DNA from: Actinomadura physcomitrii
GTDB taxonomy: Bacteria > Actinomycetota > Actinomycetes > Streptosporangiales > Streptosporangiaceae
Direction of reading: 5' to 3'
NCBI RefSeq assembly: GCF_008923205.2
Contig: NZ_WBMS02000014.1
Location: 124,001-188,000 of the forward strand
Length of the DNA stretch: 64,000 nucleotides
The notes beneath the pieces were generated by a model that worked only from the letters and a program-made list of their open reading frames with translations, was not told the DNA's origin and made no database searches. Numbering within the stretch: position 1 is the first letter of the stretch; every line of letters starts with the position of its first letter. Both the position numbers and the translations under genes were made by a program. Of the stretch, positions 35,701 to 44,263 are shown piece after piece.

Positions 35701-38700
35701 GTGGGCGGGATCCTTGTGGCCAACCGGGGCGAGATCGCGCTGCGGATCGTCCGGGCGGCGGCCGAGCTGGGGCTGCGGACGGCCGCCGTGCACACCCGCG
35801 ACGACGCCGCGTCCCCGCACACCCGCCGCGCCGACGAGGTGCGGGCGCTGCCCGGCGAGGGCGTCCCCGGCTACCTCGACGCGGACGCGCTCATCGCCGC
35901 CGCCAAGGACGCGGGCGTCACCGCCGTCCACCCCGGCTACGGCTTCCTGAGCGAGAACGCCGCGTTCGCCGCGCGCTGCGCCGCCGCCGGCCTGACGTTC
36001 GTCGGCCCGAGGCCGGAGCTGCTGGAGCTGTTCGGCGACAAGACCAGGTCCCGGGAGCTGGCCCGCGAGGCGGGCGTGCCGGTGACGCCCGGCACGCCCG
36101 GGCCGGTCACGCTCGCCGAGGCGGAGGCGTTCGCGCGCGAGCACGGGCCGGTGGTGCTCAAGGCGCTCGCGGGCGGCGGCGGGCGCGGTATGCGCGTCGT
36201 CACCGAGCCCGGCGGCATGGCGGAGGCGTACGAGCGGTGCCGTTCCGAGGCGCTCGCCTCCTTCGGGAACGGCGACCTGTACGCCGAGAAGCACATGCCG
36301 CGCGCCCGCCACATCGAGGTGCAGATCGCGGGCGACGGCTCCGGCGCCGTCACCCACCTGTGGGAGCGCGACTGCAGCGTCCAGCGGCGCAACCAGAAGC
36401 TGATCGAGATCGCGCCGGCGCCCGCGCTGCCGCCGGGCCTGCGGGACGCGCTGCTCGACGCCGCGCTACGGATGGCGGCGCACGTCCGCTACGCGAGCCT
36501 CGGCACGTTCGAGTTCCTCGTGTCCGGCGAGCAGTTCTGGTTCCTGGAAGCCAACCCGAGGCTGCAGGTCGAGCACACCGTCACCGAGGAGATCACCGGC
36601 GTCGACCTGGTGAAGGCGCAGATCCGGCTGGCGCTCGGCGCGGACCTCGCCGCCGTCGGCCTCGCCGCGCCACCGCCCGCGCACGGCTGCGCCGTCCAGG
36701 TGCGCGTCAACACCGAGACGATCGGCCCGGACGGAGCGCCGCACCCGCACGCCGGGACGCTCACCGCGTTCGCGCCGCCGACCGGCCCCGGCGTCCGCGT
36801 CGACACCTACGGGCACCCCGGCTACCGCACCAGCCCCCGCTACGACCCGCTGCTGGCGAAGGTCGTCGCCCGCGCGGAGGACCTGCCGTCCGCCGCCGCC
36901 CGCGCCCACGGCGCGCTCGGCGAGTTCGAGATCGCGGGGGTCGCGACGAGCATCCCGCTGCTGCAGGGCGTGCTGCGGCATCCCGAGTTCACGGCGGGCG
37001 GCGTCCCGACCTCCTTCCTCGCCGACCACCTGCCCGAACTGCTGCGCAGCGAGCACCACCGGTACCACGTGCCGTCCGCCGGGGAGTCCGCCGCGCCCGC
37101 CCCGGCCGTGCCGGACGCGCCTCCCGGCACGGTCGTGGTGACCGCGCCCCTGCAGGGCACGGTGGTGAGCGTCGAGGCCGCCGAAGGCGACCTCGTCCGC
37201 GCGGGCGCGCCGGTGCTGATCCTCGAGGCGATGAAGATGGAGCACGTCGTCCGGGCGGAGGAGCCGGGCGTCGTCCGCGCCGTCGCCGCGGCGCCCGGCA
37301 CCACCGTCGCGGAGGGCGCGCCGCTGCTGTTCCTCGAACCCGCGCAGGTCGACGGCGACCACGCCGACGACGAGGCGGAGGCCGACCTCGACGCGATCCG
37401 CGCCGACCTCGCCGAGACGATCCGGCGGCACGAGATCGGGCTGGACGCGGCCCGCCCCGACGCCGTCGCCAAGCGGCACGCGCGCGGCCACCGCACCGCC
37501 CGCGAGAACATCGCGGACCTCTGCGACCCCGGGACGTTCGTGGAGTACGGCGCGCTCGCCATCGCCGCGCAGCGGCAGCGCCGGTCCCTGGACGACCTCA
37601 TCGAGCGCACGCCCGCCGACGGGATGGTCTGCGGGCTCGGCGACGTCAACGGCGGCCAGGCCGTCGTGATGTCCTACGACTACATGGTGCTGGCCGGGAC
37701 GCAGGGCCACCAGAACCACCGCAAGACCGACCGGATGCTCGACCTCGCGCGGCGGCGGCGCCTGCCGGTCGTGCTGTTCGCCGAGGGCGGCGGCGGGCGT
37801 CCCGGCGACACCGACACCTCGATGGTGTCCGGGCTGGACGTGACGACCTTCCACGCCATGGGCCGGCTCAGCGGCGCGGTCCCGTCCGTCGGGATCGCCT
37901 CCGGGCGCTGCTTCGCCGGGAACGCGGCGCTGCTCGGCTGCTGCGACGTCATCATCGCCACCCGCGACGCCAACATCGGGATGGGCGGCCCGGCGATGAT
38001 CGAGGGCGGCGGCCTCGGCGTGTTCGCCCCCGAGGAGATCGGGCCGATCACCGACCAGGAGCCCAACGGCGTCGTCGACATCGCCGTGGAAGACGAGGCG
38101 GAGGCCGTCGCCGCCGCCCGCCGCTACCTGTCCTACTTCCAGGGCCCGGCCGGCGAGTGGACGTGCGACGACCAGCGGATCCTGCGGCACGTCATCCCGG
38201 AGAACCGGCTGCGCGCCTACGACGTCCGCGAGGTGATCGGGCACCTGGCCGACACCGGCTCGGTGCTGGAGCTGCGCCGCGCGTTCGGCGTCGGGATCGT
38301 CACCGCGCTCGTGCGGATCGAAGGCCGCCCCATGGGGCTCATCGCGAACAACCCCGCGCACCTCGGCGGCGCGATCGACCGCGACGCCGCCGACAAGGCC
38401 GCCCGCTTCCTGCAGCTGTGCGACGCCCACGGCCTGCCCGTGGTGTCGCTGTGCGACACCCCCGGGTTCATGGTCGGACCGGACGCCGAGCGCACCGCGA
38501 CCGTCCGGCACTTCAGCCGGATGTTCGTCACCGGCGCGAACCTGAGCGTCCCGCTCGTCACCGTCGTGCTGCGCAAGGGCTACGGGCTCGGCGCGCAGGC
38601 GATGGCGGGCGGCGGGTTCAAGGCGCCGCTCGCGACCGTCGCGTGGCCGACCGGCGAGATCGGCGGCATGGGCCTGGAGGGCGCCGTCCGGCTCGGGTTC

Positions 38701-38913
38701 CGCAAGGAGCTCGCGGCGGCCGAGGACCCGAAGGCGCTGTTCGAGACGATGGTCGCCGCCGCCTACGAGCACGGCAAGGCGCTGAGCGCCGCCACCGTGT
38801 TCGAGCTGGACGACGTCATCGACCCGGCCGGCACCCGGCGGCTCGTCACCACGGCGTTCGCGTCCGCACCGCCCGGCGGGGAGCGGCCGCGGCGCTGGGT
38901 GGACACCTGGTGA
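35701..38913 (+). CDS. Single-chain biotin-dependent acyl-CoA carboxylase
   Basis: A 1070-residue protein joining all three carboxylase activities. The biotin carboxylase (about 1-445) contains HPGYGFLSENAAF, AGGGGRGM and FLEANPRLQVEHTVTEE. The biotin carrier domain has EAMKMEHVV with the biotinyl Lys512. The carboxyltransferase (about 560-1070) contains AEGGGGRPGDTD, NNPAHLGGAID and CDTPGFMVGPDAE. This domain order is that of single-chain long-chain acyl-CoA carboxylases known from mycobacteria. GTG 35701 has GAGGAGG six bases upstream. Substrate chain length is not determined here. Confidence 0.92.
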   Translation: MGGILVANRGEIALRIVRAAAELGLRTAAVHTRDDAASPHTRRADEVRALPGEGVPGYLDADALIAAAKDAGVTAVHPGYGFLSENAAFAARCAAAGLTFVGPRPELLELFGDKTRSRELAREAGVPVTPGTPGPVTLAEAEAFAREHGPVVLKALAGGGGRGMRVVTEPGGMAEAYERCRSEALASFGNGDLYAEKHMPRARHIEVQIAGDGSGAVTHLWERDCSVQRRNQKLIEIAPAPALPPGLRDALLDAALRMAAHVRYASLGTFEFLVSGEQFWFLEANPRLQVEHTVTEEITGVDLVKAQIRLALGADLAAVGLAAPPPAHGCAVQVRVNTETIGPDGAPHPHAGTLTAFAPPTGPGVRVDTYGHPGYRTSPRYDPLLAKVVARAEDLPSAAARAHGALGEFEIAGVATSIPLLQGVLRHPEFTAGGVPTSFLADHLPELLRSEHHRYHVPSAGESAAPAPAVPDAPPGTVVVTAPLQGTVVSVEAAEGDLVRAGAPVLILEAMKMEHVVRAEEPGVVRAVAAAPGTTVAEGAPLLFLEPAQVDGDHADDEAEADLDAIRADLAETIRRHEIGLDAARPDAVAKRHARGHRTARENIADLCDPGTFVEYGALAIAAQRQRRSLDDLIERTPADGMVCGLGDVNGGQAVVMSYDYMVLAGTQGHQNHRKTDRMLDLARRRRLPVVLFAEGGGGRPGDTDTSMVSGLDVTTFHAMGRLSGAVPSVGIASGRCFAGNAALLGCCDVIIATRDANIGMGGPAMIEGGGLGVFAPEEIGPITDQEPNGVVDIAVEDEAEAVAAARRYLSYFQGPAGEWTCDDQRILRHVIPENRLRAYDVREVIGHLADTGSVLELRRAFGVGIVTALVRIEGRPMGLIANNPAHLGGAIDRDAADKAARFLQLCDAHGLPVVSLCDTPGFMVGPDAERTATVRHFSRMFVTGANLSVPLVTVVLRKGYGLGAQAMAGGGFKAPLATVAWPTGEIGGMGLEGAVRLGFRKELAAAEDPKALFETMVAAAYEHGKALSAATVFELDDVIDPAGTRRLVTTAFASAPPGGERPRRWVDTW

Positions 38914-39694
38914 CCGGGGCGGCCCCGGCCAGGTAGGCGGCCCGGACGCACGGATCGGCGCGGACCTCGGCGGGCGGCCCCGCCGCGATCACCCGGCCGC
39001 CGTCCAGCACGTGCAGCACGTCGCACACGCCGAGCACCGGCTCCAGGTCGCGCCCGGCGACCAGCACCGCGACGCCCTCGGCGGCGAGGTCGCGCAGCAG
39101 CACCTCCAGCGCTCTGGACCGCCGCTCGGGCAGGTCCGTCCACGGCTCGTCCAGCAGCAGGACGGCGGGTTCGGCGGCCAGCGCGCGCGCCAGCCCGGTC
39201 AGGCAGGCCACACCGGGCGGCGCGTCGCGCACCGGTAGTTCGGCGAACTCCGCGATCCCCACGCGGGCCAGCAGTTCGTCGGCGCGGTCACCTGCTTCGG
39301 CGCGCGCGCGGCGACGGCGCGCCCACCGGTCCCGGGCCGTGCGGCCGCCGTGCTCGCGCAGGCCGGCGTGCCTGCGCGCCGCGGCCCGGACGCTCTCGCG
39401 GACGGTCCGCGACCGCCACCGCTCCGGCTCCCCGGACGTCCCGGCGATCCCGCGCCGGGCCCGCTCACGTGCCGCGCTGCCCGTCAGGTCGGCGCCGTCC
39501 AGGTGCACGGTGCCCTCGGCGGGCCGGCGCCGCCCGGCGATGACGTCGCACAGGGTCGCCCGGCCCGCGCCGTCCGGCCCGACGAGCCCGGCCACCGTGC
39601 CCGGCGGGACCGCCAGCGCGGCGCCGCGGACGGCGGTCACCCCGCCGACCCGCACCGTGACGCCCGCGACCCGCAGTCCCTGAGCGGTCGACAT
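38846..39694 (-). CDS. Degenerate ABC transporter ATPase (branched-chain amino acid type)
   Basis: A 282-residue protein with the fold of LivG/LivF ATPases. The Walker A reads GPDGAGRAT (39-47): Lys replaced by Arg45. The signature region is RDAPPGVACLTGLARAL rather than LSGGQ-like, and the H-loop His is Arg (VLVAGRD). Walker B with glutamate, LLLDEP, is kept. No permease or binding protein is adjacent. Its 3' end overlaps the carboxylase gene by 68 bases, tail to tail. Probably a pseudo-ATPase or a decaying orphan gene. Confidence 0.75.
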   Translation of the reverse strand: MSTAQGLRVAGVTVRVGGVTAVRGAALAVPPGTVAGLVGPDGAGRATLCDVIAGRRRPAEGTVHLDGADLTGSAARERARRGIAGTSGEPERWRSRTVRESVRAAARRHAGLREHGGRTARDRWARRRRARAEAGDRADELLARVGIAEFAELPVRDAPPGVACLTGLARALAAEPAVLLLDEPWTDLPERRSRALEVLLRDLAAEGVAVLVAGRDLEPVLGVCDVLHVLDGGRVIAAGPPAEVRADPCVRAAYLAGAAPVTRCPPSAAAAPRRAVRTRTPW

Positions 39695-39743
39695 CGGCGC
39701 CTCCAGGCCGGTCCGGTGCCCGGCGCCCGCGTCGCGGGCCTTG

Positions 39744-39759
39744 TGTGACGTGGATCACT
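39744..39759. promoter_or_regulatory. CRP-like site TGTGACGTGGATCACT
   Basis: Matches the CRP consensus TGTGA-N6-TCACA in nine of ten fixed positions. It lies 50 bases upstream of the ABC ATPase start (minus strand) and 90 bases before the FAD oxidoreductase remnant. It may be a relic of a working transport operon promoter. Confidence 0.45.
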
Positions 39760-39849
39760 GACGGATCATCACCCTACTGAGGCGTGCGCGCGCGGGCAAC
39801 GGGCGCGCACGCGGCGCAGCGGGCGGCCGGCGGAGGGCGGAGGCGCGTG

Positions 39850-40479
39850 ATGGCGGACTGGAGGACGCGGAGCCTGTGGCTGTCCCGCAGGCCCTACGAG
39901 CCGGCGCCGCCCCTCGACGGCGACCTGGACGTGGACGTGGCCGTCGTCGGCGGCGGCTTTGTCGAGGACAAGCGGATCATGCCGCACTTCCACCGGCCGA
40001 CCCCGGACGGCCGGATCCTGTGGGGCGGGCGCGACGCGCCCTTCGCGCCCGCCGGCCCCGACCCGCGCCAGGACCGGTCGCCGCGGGTGTTCCGGCGGCT
40101 GGAGGAGACGTTCCGCCGGACGTTCCCGCAGCTGGACGACGTGCGGATCGATCGCGGCTGGTGCGGTCCCGTCGCCGGCACCGTCAACTGCTTCGCGCAC
40201 GCCGGGAGGCTCGGCCGCGGCGGCCGCGTCGTCTACGCGCTCGGCTACGCCGGCCACGGCGTCGGCCCGAGCCACCTCACCGCGAAGATCGCCCGCGATC
40301 TGCTGCTCGACCGCGACAGCGGGCTGCTGGACCTGCCGATGGCCGCCGAGCGGCCGGTGCCGCTGCCGCCGGGCCCGCTGCGCGCGCTCGTCCTCAACGG
40401 CTCGCAGCGCGTCCTGCAGCGCGCCGACGACGGCGACCGCGGCCCGCTGACCGGGCTCGCCCTGCGCTTCCTGCAGTGA
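39850..40479 (+). pseudogene. Internally deleted FAD-dependent amine/amino-acid oxidase
   Basis: A 209-residue frame that fuses the first 35-40 residues of a DadA/PuuB-like oxidase (SLWLSRRP, then LDVDVAVVGGGF, the start of the FAD dinucleotide motif) directly to the C-terminal third of the same family (FHRPTPDGRILWGGRDAPF; ALGYAGHGVGPSHLTAKIARDLLL). The FAD motif is cut after GGGF, and about 240 residues are missing compared with the usual length of about 460. The join lies near 39955-39965 and stays in frame. It cannot bind FAD normally, so it is a pseudogene. Confidence 0.8.
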
Positions 40480-40486
40480 CGCCCCG

Positions 40487-41296
40487 TCAGGCCGGCTCGG
40501 CGCCGAGCGCCCGGATCCGGTCGCGCGTCCACTCCCTGACGCCCGCGATGAACCCCTCGACGTCCGCCGCCTTGCCGGACGCCATCTCGGCGAACCAGTC
40601 CGGCACGTACCGCTCGAACCGCCCGTTCTCGATGAGTTCCAGCACCGCCGCGGCGACCTCCTGCGGAGGCAGCGCGTCGGACAGGTCGCTGAGCGGCGGC
40701 TCGTTGCCCGGCAGCGAGAACAGGTCGGTCTCGATCAGCGCCGGCTGCACGATGTGCGCCTGGACGCCCGTCCCGTCCAGGTCGACGGCCATGCTCTCCC
40801 AGAACGCGGTCAGCGCCGCCTTGGACGCGCCGTACGCGGCCTCGTGCGGCGGGCCGAGGCGCGCCGCGACCGACCCGATCGCGACGAGGTGCCCGTGCCC
40901 CCGTTCGATCATCCCGGGCAGCAGCGCGAGCGTCAGCCGCACCGGCGAGAGGTAGTTGAGCCGCAGCACCTCGTCGTTCTCGCCGGGCGCCATGTCCTGG
41001 ACGCGGCGCCGCTTCGGCATCGCCGCGTTGTTGACCAGCACGTCCACGCCGCCGAACTCCGCCTCCACGGCTGCCGCGAGCCCGGCGACCGCGTCCAGGT
41101 CGGCCAGGTCGGCGACCCACATCGCCGAGCCGGGGGCGTGCTCGCGGCACCGCGCGAGCGTCTTCTCCAGCAGTTCCCCGCGCCGCGCGACCAGCCCGAC
41201 CCGCGCGCCGGCGGCGGCCAGCGCCTCCGCGACGACCGCGCCGATGCCGGACGACGCGCCCGTGACCAACGCCGACTTTCCCGTCAGACTCACCAT
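40487..41296 (-). CDS. Short-chain dehydrogenase/reductase
   Basis: A 269-residue SDR with the glycine motif TGASSGIGAVVAEAL (about 10-24), VNNAAM, the catalytic serine in IGSVAAR and the YGASK (Tyr-x-x-x-Lys) motif. The long loop after the active site (QPALIETDLFSLPGNEPPLS) is typical of acyl-reductase-like classical SDRs. ATG 41296 has only a weak GGCGGG upstream. It is divergent from the HelR gene across a region with a 26-bp triple repeat. The substrate is unknown. Confidence 0.87.
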   Translation of the reverse strand: MVSLTGKSALVTGASSGIGAVVAEALAAAGARVGLVARRGELLEKTLARCREHAPGSAMWVADLADLDAVAGLAAAVEAEFGGVDVLVNNAAMPKRRRVQDMAPGENDEVLRLNYLSPVRLTLALLPGMIERGHGHLVAIGSVAARLGPPHEAAYGASKAALTAFWESMAVDLDGTGVQAHIVQPALIETDLFSLPGNEPPLSDLSDALPPQEVAAAVLELIENGRFERYVPDWFAEMASGKAADVEGFIAGVREWTRDRIRALGAEPA

Positions 41297-41340
41297 CCCG
41301 CCAACGTCACACACGGCCGCGCCGCGCGGCAAGGCGCACC

Positions 41341-41418
41341 GCCGCCGCGCGGCGAACGGGCGCGCTGCCGCCGCGCGGCGAACGGGCGCGCTGCCGCCGC
41401 GCGGCGAACGGGCGTGCT
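41341..41418. repeat. 26-bp tandem repeat, three copies
   Basis: Three head-to-tail copies of a 26-base GC-rich unit starting GCCGCCGCGCGGCGAACGGG; the third copy differs by one base (GCGTGCT instead of GCGCGCT). Each unit contains the palindrome CCGCGCGG. It lies between divergent SDR and helR genes, starting 44 bases upstream of the SDR start. Confidence 0.88.
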
Positions 41419-41539
41419 GCCGGGGGCCGTCCCGCTCGGCGACCCCGGTGAAAAAGGGGCGGCGCCCGTCGTTGCGAGGTCGGTAGGCTGGTGAGTTTCG
41501 CCCCCGGTACCCGCCCCTCACCTCTGGAGGTCCTCCGGC

Positions 41540-43543
41540 ATGCCCGCCGAACCGTCGATCCTCGCCGCCGAGCGCGCCCACCTGGCCGAGTCCCGCGCCG
41601 CGCTGCGCCGGATGCGCGAGCACGCGGAGTCGCTGTCCGCCGACGTCGCCGCGGACTGGGTGTCCAAGCAGTTCCTGGAGTCGCTGCTCGACCAGCGGGT
41701 CGCGGCGCTCGCCGACCACCCCGACGCCCCGCTGTTCTTCGGGCGGATGGACCGCGACGGCGACGACGGCCCCGACCTGCCCGCCGTCATGTACGTGGGG
41801 CGGCGGCACGTCCACGACGGCGACGAGGGCCGCCCGCTGGTGCTGGACTGGCGCGCCCCGGTGTCGCGGGCGTTCTACCAGGCGGGTCCGGCCGATCCGA
41901 TGGGCTGGCGGCTGCGGCGCCGCTTCGGCTTCCAGGGCGGCGAGCTGACCGCGTTCGAGGACGAGCCCCTCGACGGCGGCGCGGAGCCCGGCCCGTCCCG
42001 GATCCTGACCGAGGAGATCGAGCGGCCCCGCACCGGCCCGATGCGCGACATCGTCGCGACCATCCAGCCGGAGCAGGACGCGATCGTCCGCGCCGACCTG
42101 CCCCGCACCGTCTGCGTGCAGGGCGCCCCCGGCACCGGGAAGACGGCGGTGGGCCTGCACCGCGCCGCCTACCTGCTGTTCACCCACCGCGAGCGGCTGT
42201 CGCGGTCCGGGGTGCTGATCGTCGGCCCGAACCGCGCGTTCCTCGCCTACATCTCGGCGGTGCTGCCCGCGCTCGGCGAGGTCCGCGTCGAGCAGGCCAC
42301 CATCGACGACCTGCTCGGCGCGCCGCTGGGGGAGGAGCCCGCGGCGGTGTCGGCGGCCAAGGGCGAGGCGCGGATGGCCGATGTGCTGCGCAAGGCGCTG
42401 TGGCTGCACGTCCGCAAGCCGGTGGAGGGCCTCGTCGTCACGCGCGGCGTCGCCCGCTACCGGCTCGCCGACCACGAGGTGCGGGAGATCGCGGCCGGGC
42501 TGCGCGGCACCACCCGCTACGGCAGCGGCCGGGCCGCGTTCGCGCAGCGGCTGGCCCACCAGATCCTCGTCCGGATGGAGCAGCGCGGCGAGGCCCCCGA
42601 CGACCGCGTCCAGGACCAGGTGGCGCGCAGCAGGCCGGTCAAGCAGCTGCTCGACCAGGTGTGGCCCAAGGTCACGCCCGAGCAGGTCCTCTACCGGCTG
42701 CTGTCGGACGCCGGCTTCCTGCGCACCGCCGCCAAGGGCGTCCTCGACGAGAGCGAGCAGGCGGCGCTGCTCTGGGAGAAGCCCGCCCGCTCGCACCGCT
42801 CGGTGAAATGGACCGCCGCCGACCGCGCGCTGCTGGACGAGCTGAACGACCTCATCGAGCGCACCGCCTCGCTCGGGCACCTGGTCGTGGACGAGGCGCA
42901 GGACCTGTCGGCGATGCAGCTGCGCGCCCTCGGCCGCCGCTGCGGCACCGGGTCGGCGACCGTCCTCGGCGACCTCGCCCAGGGGACGACGGCCTGGTCG
43001 GCGCGGTCGTGGAAGGAGGTCCTGACCCACCTCGGGCAGGACGGGGAGGTCACCGAGCTGACCCTCGGGTTCCGCGTCCCGGGCACCGTCCTCGACTACG
43101 CGGCCCGGCTGCTCCCGCACGTCGCGCCGGAGCTGGAGAGGCCGCGGTCGCTGCGCGCCGGCGCCGGGGCGCTGGACGTGCGGCGCGTGCCCGACGTGGT
43201 GGCCGGGGCCGTGCGGGCCGCGCGCGAGGCCATGGCCCGGGCCGGCTCGATCGGGCTGATCGTGCCGGACGCGGCGGCGGCCGCGCACGCGGCGGCGCTG
43301 GCGGAGGCCGGGCTGGACGCCGCGCTGCTCGGACCGGAGTCCGACGGCACCGCGCGGCTGCTCGTCGTCCCGGCGACGCTGGCCAAGGGCCTGGAGTACG
43401 ACCACGTCATCGTGGCCGAGCCCGCCGCGATCGCGGCGGCCGAGGCGCGCGGCCTGGCCCGGCTGTACGTGGTGCTGACCCGCGCCGTGACCTCGCTGAC
43501 GGTCCTGCACGAGAGCGACCTGCCCGCCGAGCTGGCCTCTTGA
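41540..43543 (+). CDS. helR: HelD/HelR-type RNA polymerase recycling ATPase
   Basis: A 667-residue SF1 helicase-like protein. HelD/HelR proteins remove RNA polymerase from stalled complexes, and the HelR class protects against rifamycins. Visible: a coiled N-terminal arm (AAERAHLAESRAALRRMREHAESL), Walker A GAPGTGKTAVGLH (about 195), Walker B HLVVDEAQDLS, motif FRVPGTVL and the C-terminal helicase motif ATLAKGLEYDHVIV. GGAGG precedes the ATG. I did not find the rifamycin-associated inverted repeat upstream, so rifamycin induction is not supported by sequence. Confidence 0.88.
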   Translation: MPAEPSILAAERAHLAESRAALRRMREHAESLSADVAADWVSKQFLESLLDQRVAALADHPDAPLFFGRMDRDGDDGPDLPAVMYVGRRHVHDGDEGRPLVLDWRAPVSRAFYQAGPADPMGWRLRRRFGFQGGELTAFEDEPLDGGAEPGPSRILTEEIERPRTGPMRDIVATIQPEQDAIVRADLPRTVCVQGAPGTGKTAVGLHRAAYLLFTHRERLSRSGVLIVGPNRAFLAYISAVLPALGEVRVEQATIDDLLGAPLGEEPAAVSAAKGEARMADVLRKALWLHVRKPVEGLVVTRGVARYRLADHEVREIAAGLRGTTRYGSGRAAFAQRLAHQILVRMEQRGEAPDDRVQDQVARSRPVKQLLDQVWPKVTPEQVLYRLLSDAGFLRTAAKGVLDESEQAALLWEKPARSHRSVKWTAADRALLDELNDLIERTASLGHLVVDEAQDLSAMQLRALGRRCGTGSATVLGDLAQGTTAWSARSWKEVLTHLGQDGEVTELTLGFRVPGTVLDYAARLLPHVAPELERPRSLRAGAGALDVRRVPDVVAGAVRAAREAMARAGSIGLIVPDAAAAAHAAALAEAGLDAALLGPESDGTARLLVVPATLAKGLEYDHVIVAEPAAIAAAEARGLARLYVVLTRAVTSLTVLHESDLPAELAS

Positions 43544-43583
43544 AGGAGGAGGACCGGCCGTGACCGACCCGCACCTGGGCGCA

Positions 43584-44180
43584 CTACCCGCGCGGGGCCG
43601 GCTGACCTGCGTCGCCGTCCCGCGGCCGCAGGCCGTCGAAGGCGATCCGGAGGACGTCGTCGCTGCCGCCGGCGCGCCCGGCGGCGAAGGAGATCCCGGC
43701 CAGCAGCGCGGTGACTTCGGCCGGGCCGACGTCGGGGCGGACGGCCCCGGCGCGCTGCGCGCGCTCCAGCAGGGTGCCGATCGCGTCCTTCACGTCCGGT
43801 CCGGTGCGTCCGGTGGCCTCGCGGGCGTCGACGCCCGCCTCGGCCAGCGCCTCGGTGACGGCCTGCTTGGTCGACGCCTGGGAGACCACGCGGGCGAAGA
43901 AGCCGAAGAACGCGGCGCCGGGATCGGCCGCCGACGCCAGCTCCCGGGCCTCGCCGGCCAGCCGGTCCAGCAGCGCGACGAGCACGGCCTCCAGCAGCGA
44001 CTCCTTGGTCGGGAAGTGCCGGAAGACGGTGCCGATCCCGACTCCGGCGCGGCGCGCGACCTCCTCGGTGGAGGCGGAGGTCCCCTGGGCGGCGAACACG
44101 TCCTCGGCCGCGGCCAGGACCTTGGCGCGGTTGCGCAGGGCGTCGGCGCGCAGCGGCTTGCCGGACGAGGTGGTCGTCAT
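43584..44180 (-). CDS. TetR-family transcriptional regulator
   Basis: A 198-residue TetR protein with the helix-turn-helix STEEVARRAGVGIGTVFRHFPTKESLLEAV (about 37-66) and a helical ligand domain. ATG 44180 is favoured over GTG 44183 because GGAAGG is five bases away. It is divergent from two NTF2-like genes; two inverted repeats built on GGAGT/ACTCC lie in the shared promoter, so it very probably represses that pair and itself. Confidence 0.88.
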   Translation of the reverse strand: MTTTSSGKPLRADALRNRAKVLAAAEDVFAAQGTSASTEEVARRAGVGIGTVFRHFPTKESLLEAVLVALLDRLAGEARELASAADPGAAFFGFFARVVSQASTKQAVTEALAEAGVDAREATGRTGPDVKDAIGTLLERAQRAGAVRPDVGPAEVTALLAGISFAAGRAGGSDDVLRIAFDGLRPRDGDAGQPAPRG

Positions 44181-44193
44181 CACGGCCTTCCCG

Positions 44194-44223
44194 TTGACAA
44201 GTGGAGTGCGGACTCCATATTTT
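44194..44223 (+). promoter_or_regulatory. Strong promoter of the NTF2-like gene pair
   Basis: TTGACA (44194-44199), an 18-base spacer and TATTTT (44218-44223): the best housekeeping-type promoter in the window. Its spacer is occupied by the operator listed next. Confidence 0.65.
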
Positions 44224-44245
44224 CGGATACGGAGCAGAAACTCCG
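44202..44245. promoter_or_regulatory. Two putative TetR operators
   Basis: TGGAGT-N4-ACTCCA (44202-44217) lies exactly between the -35 and -10 elements. A second inverted repeat, CGGAG-N6-CTCCG (44230-44245), covers the expected transcription start. Both share the GGAG/CTCC core, suggesting two dimers of the divergently encoded TetR. Confidence 0.6.
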
Positions 44246-44263
44246 ATTGTACGGGAGAGAGTC

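Noticed and set aside
41419..41539. Possible rifamycin-associated element upstream of helR
   Set aside because: No inverted repeat with the expected GGGGCTT/AAGCCCC form could be found in the leader.
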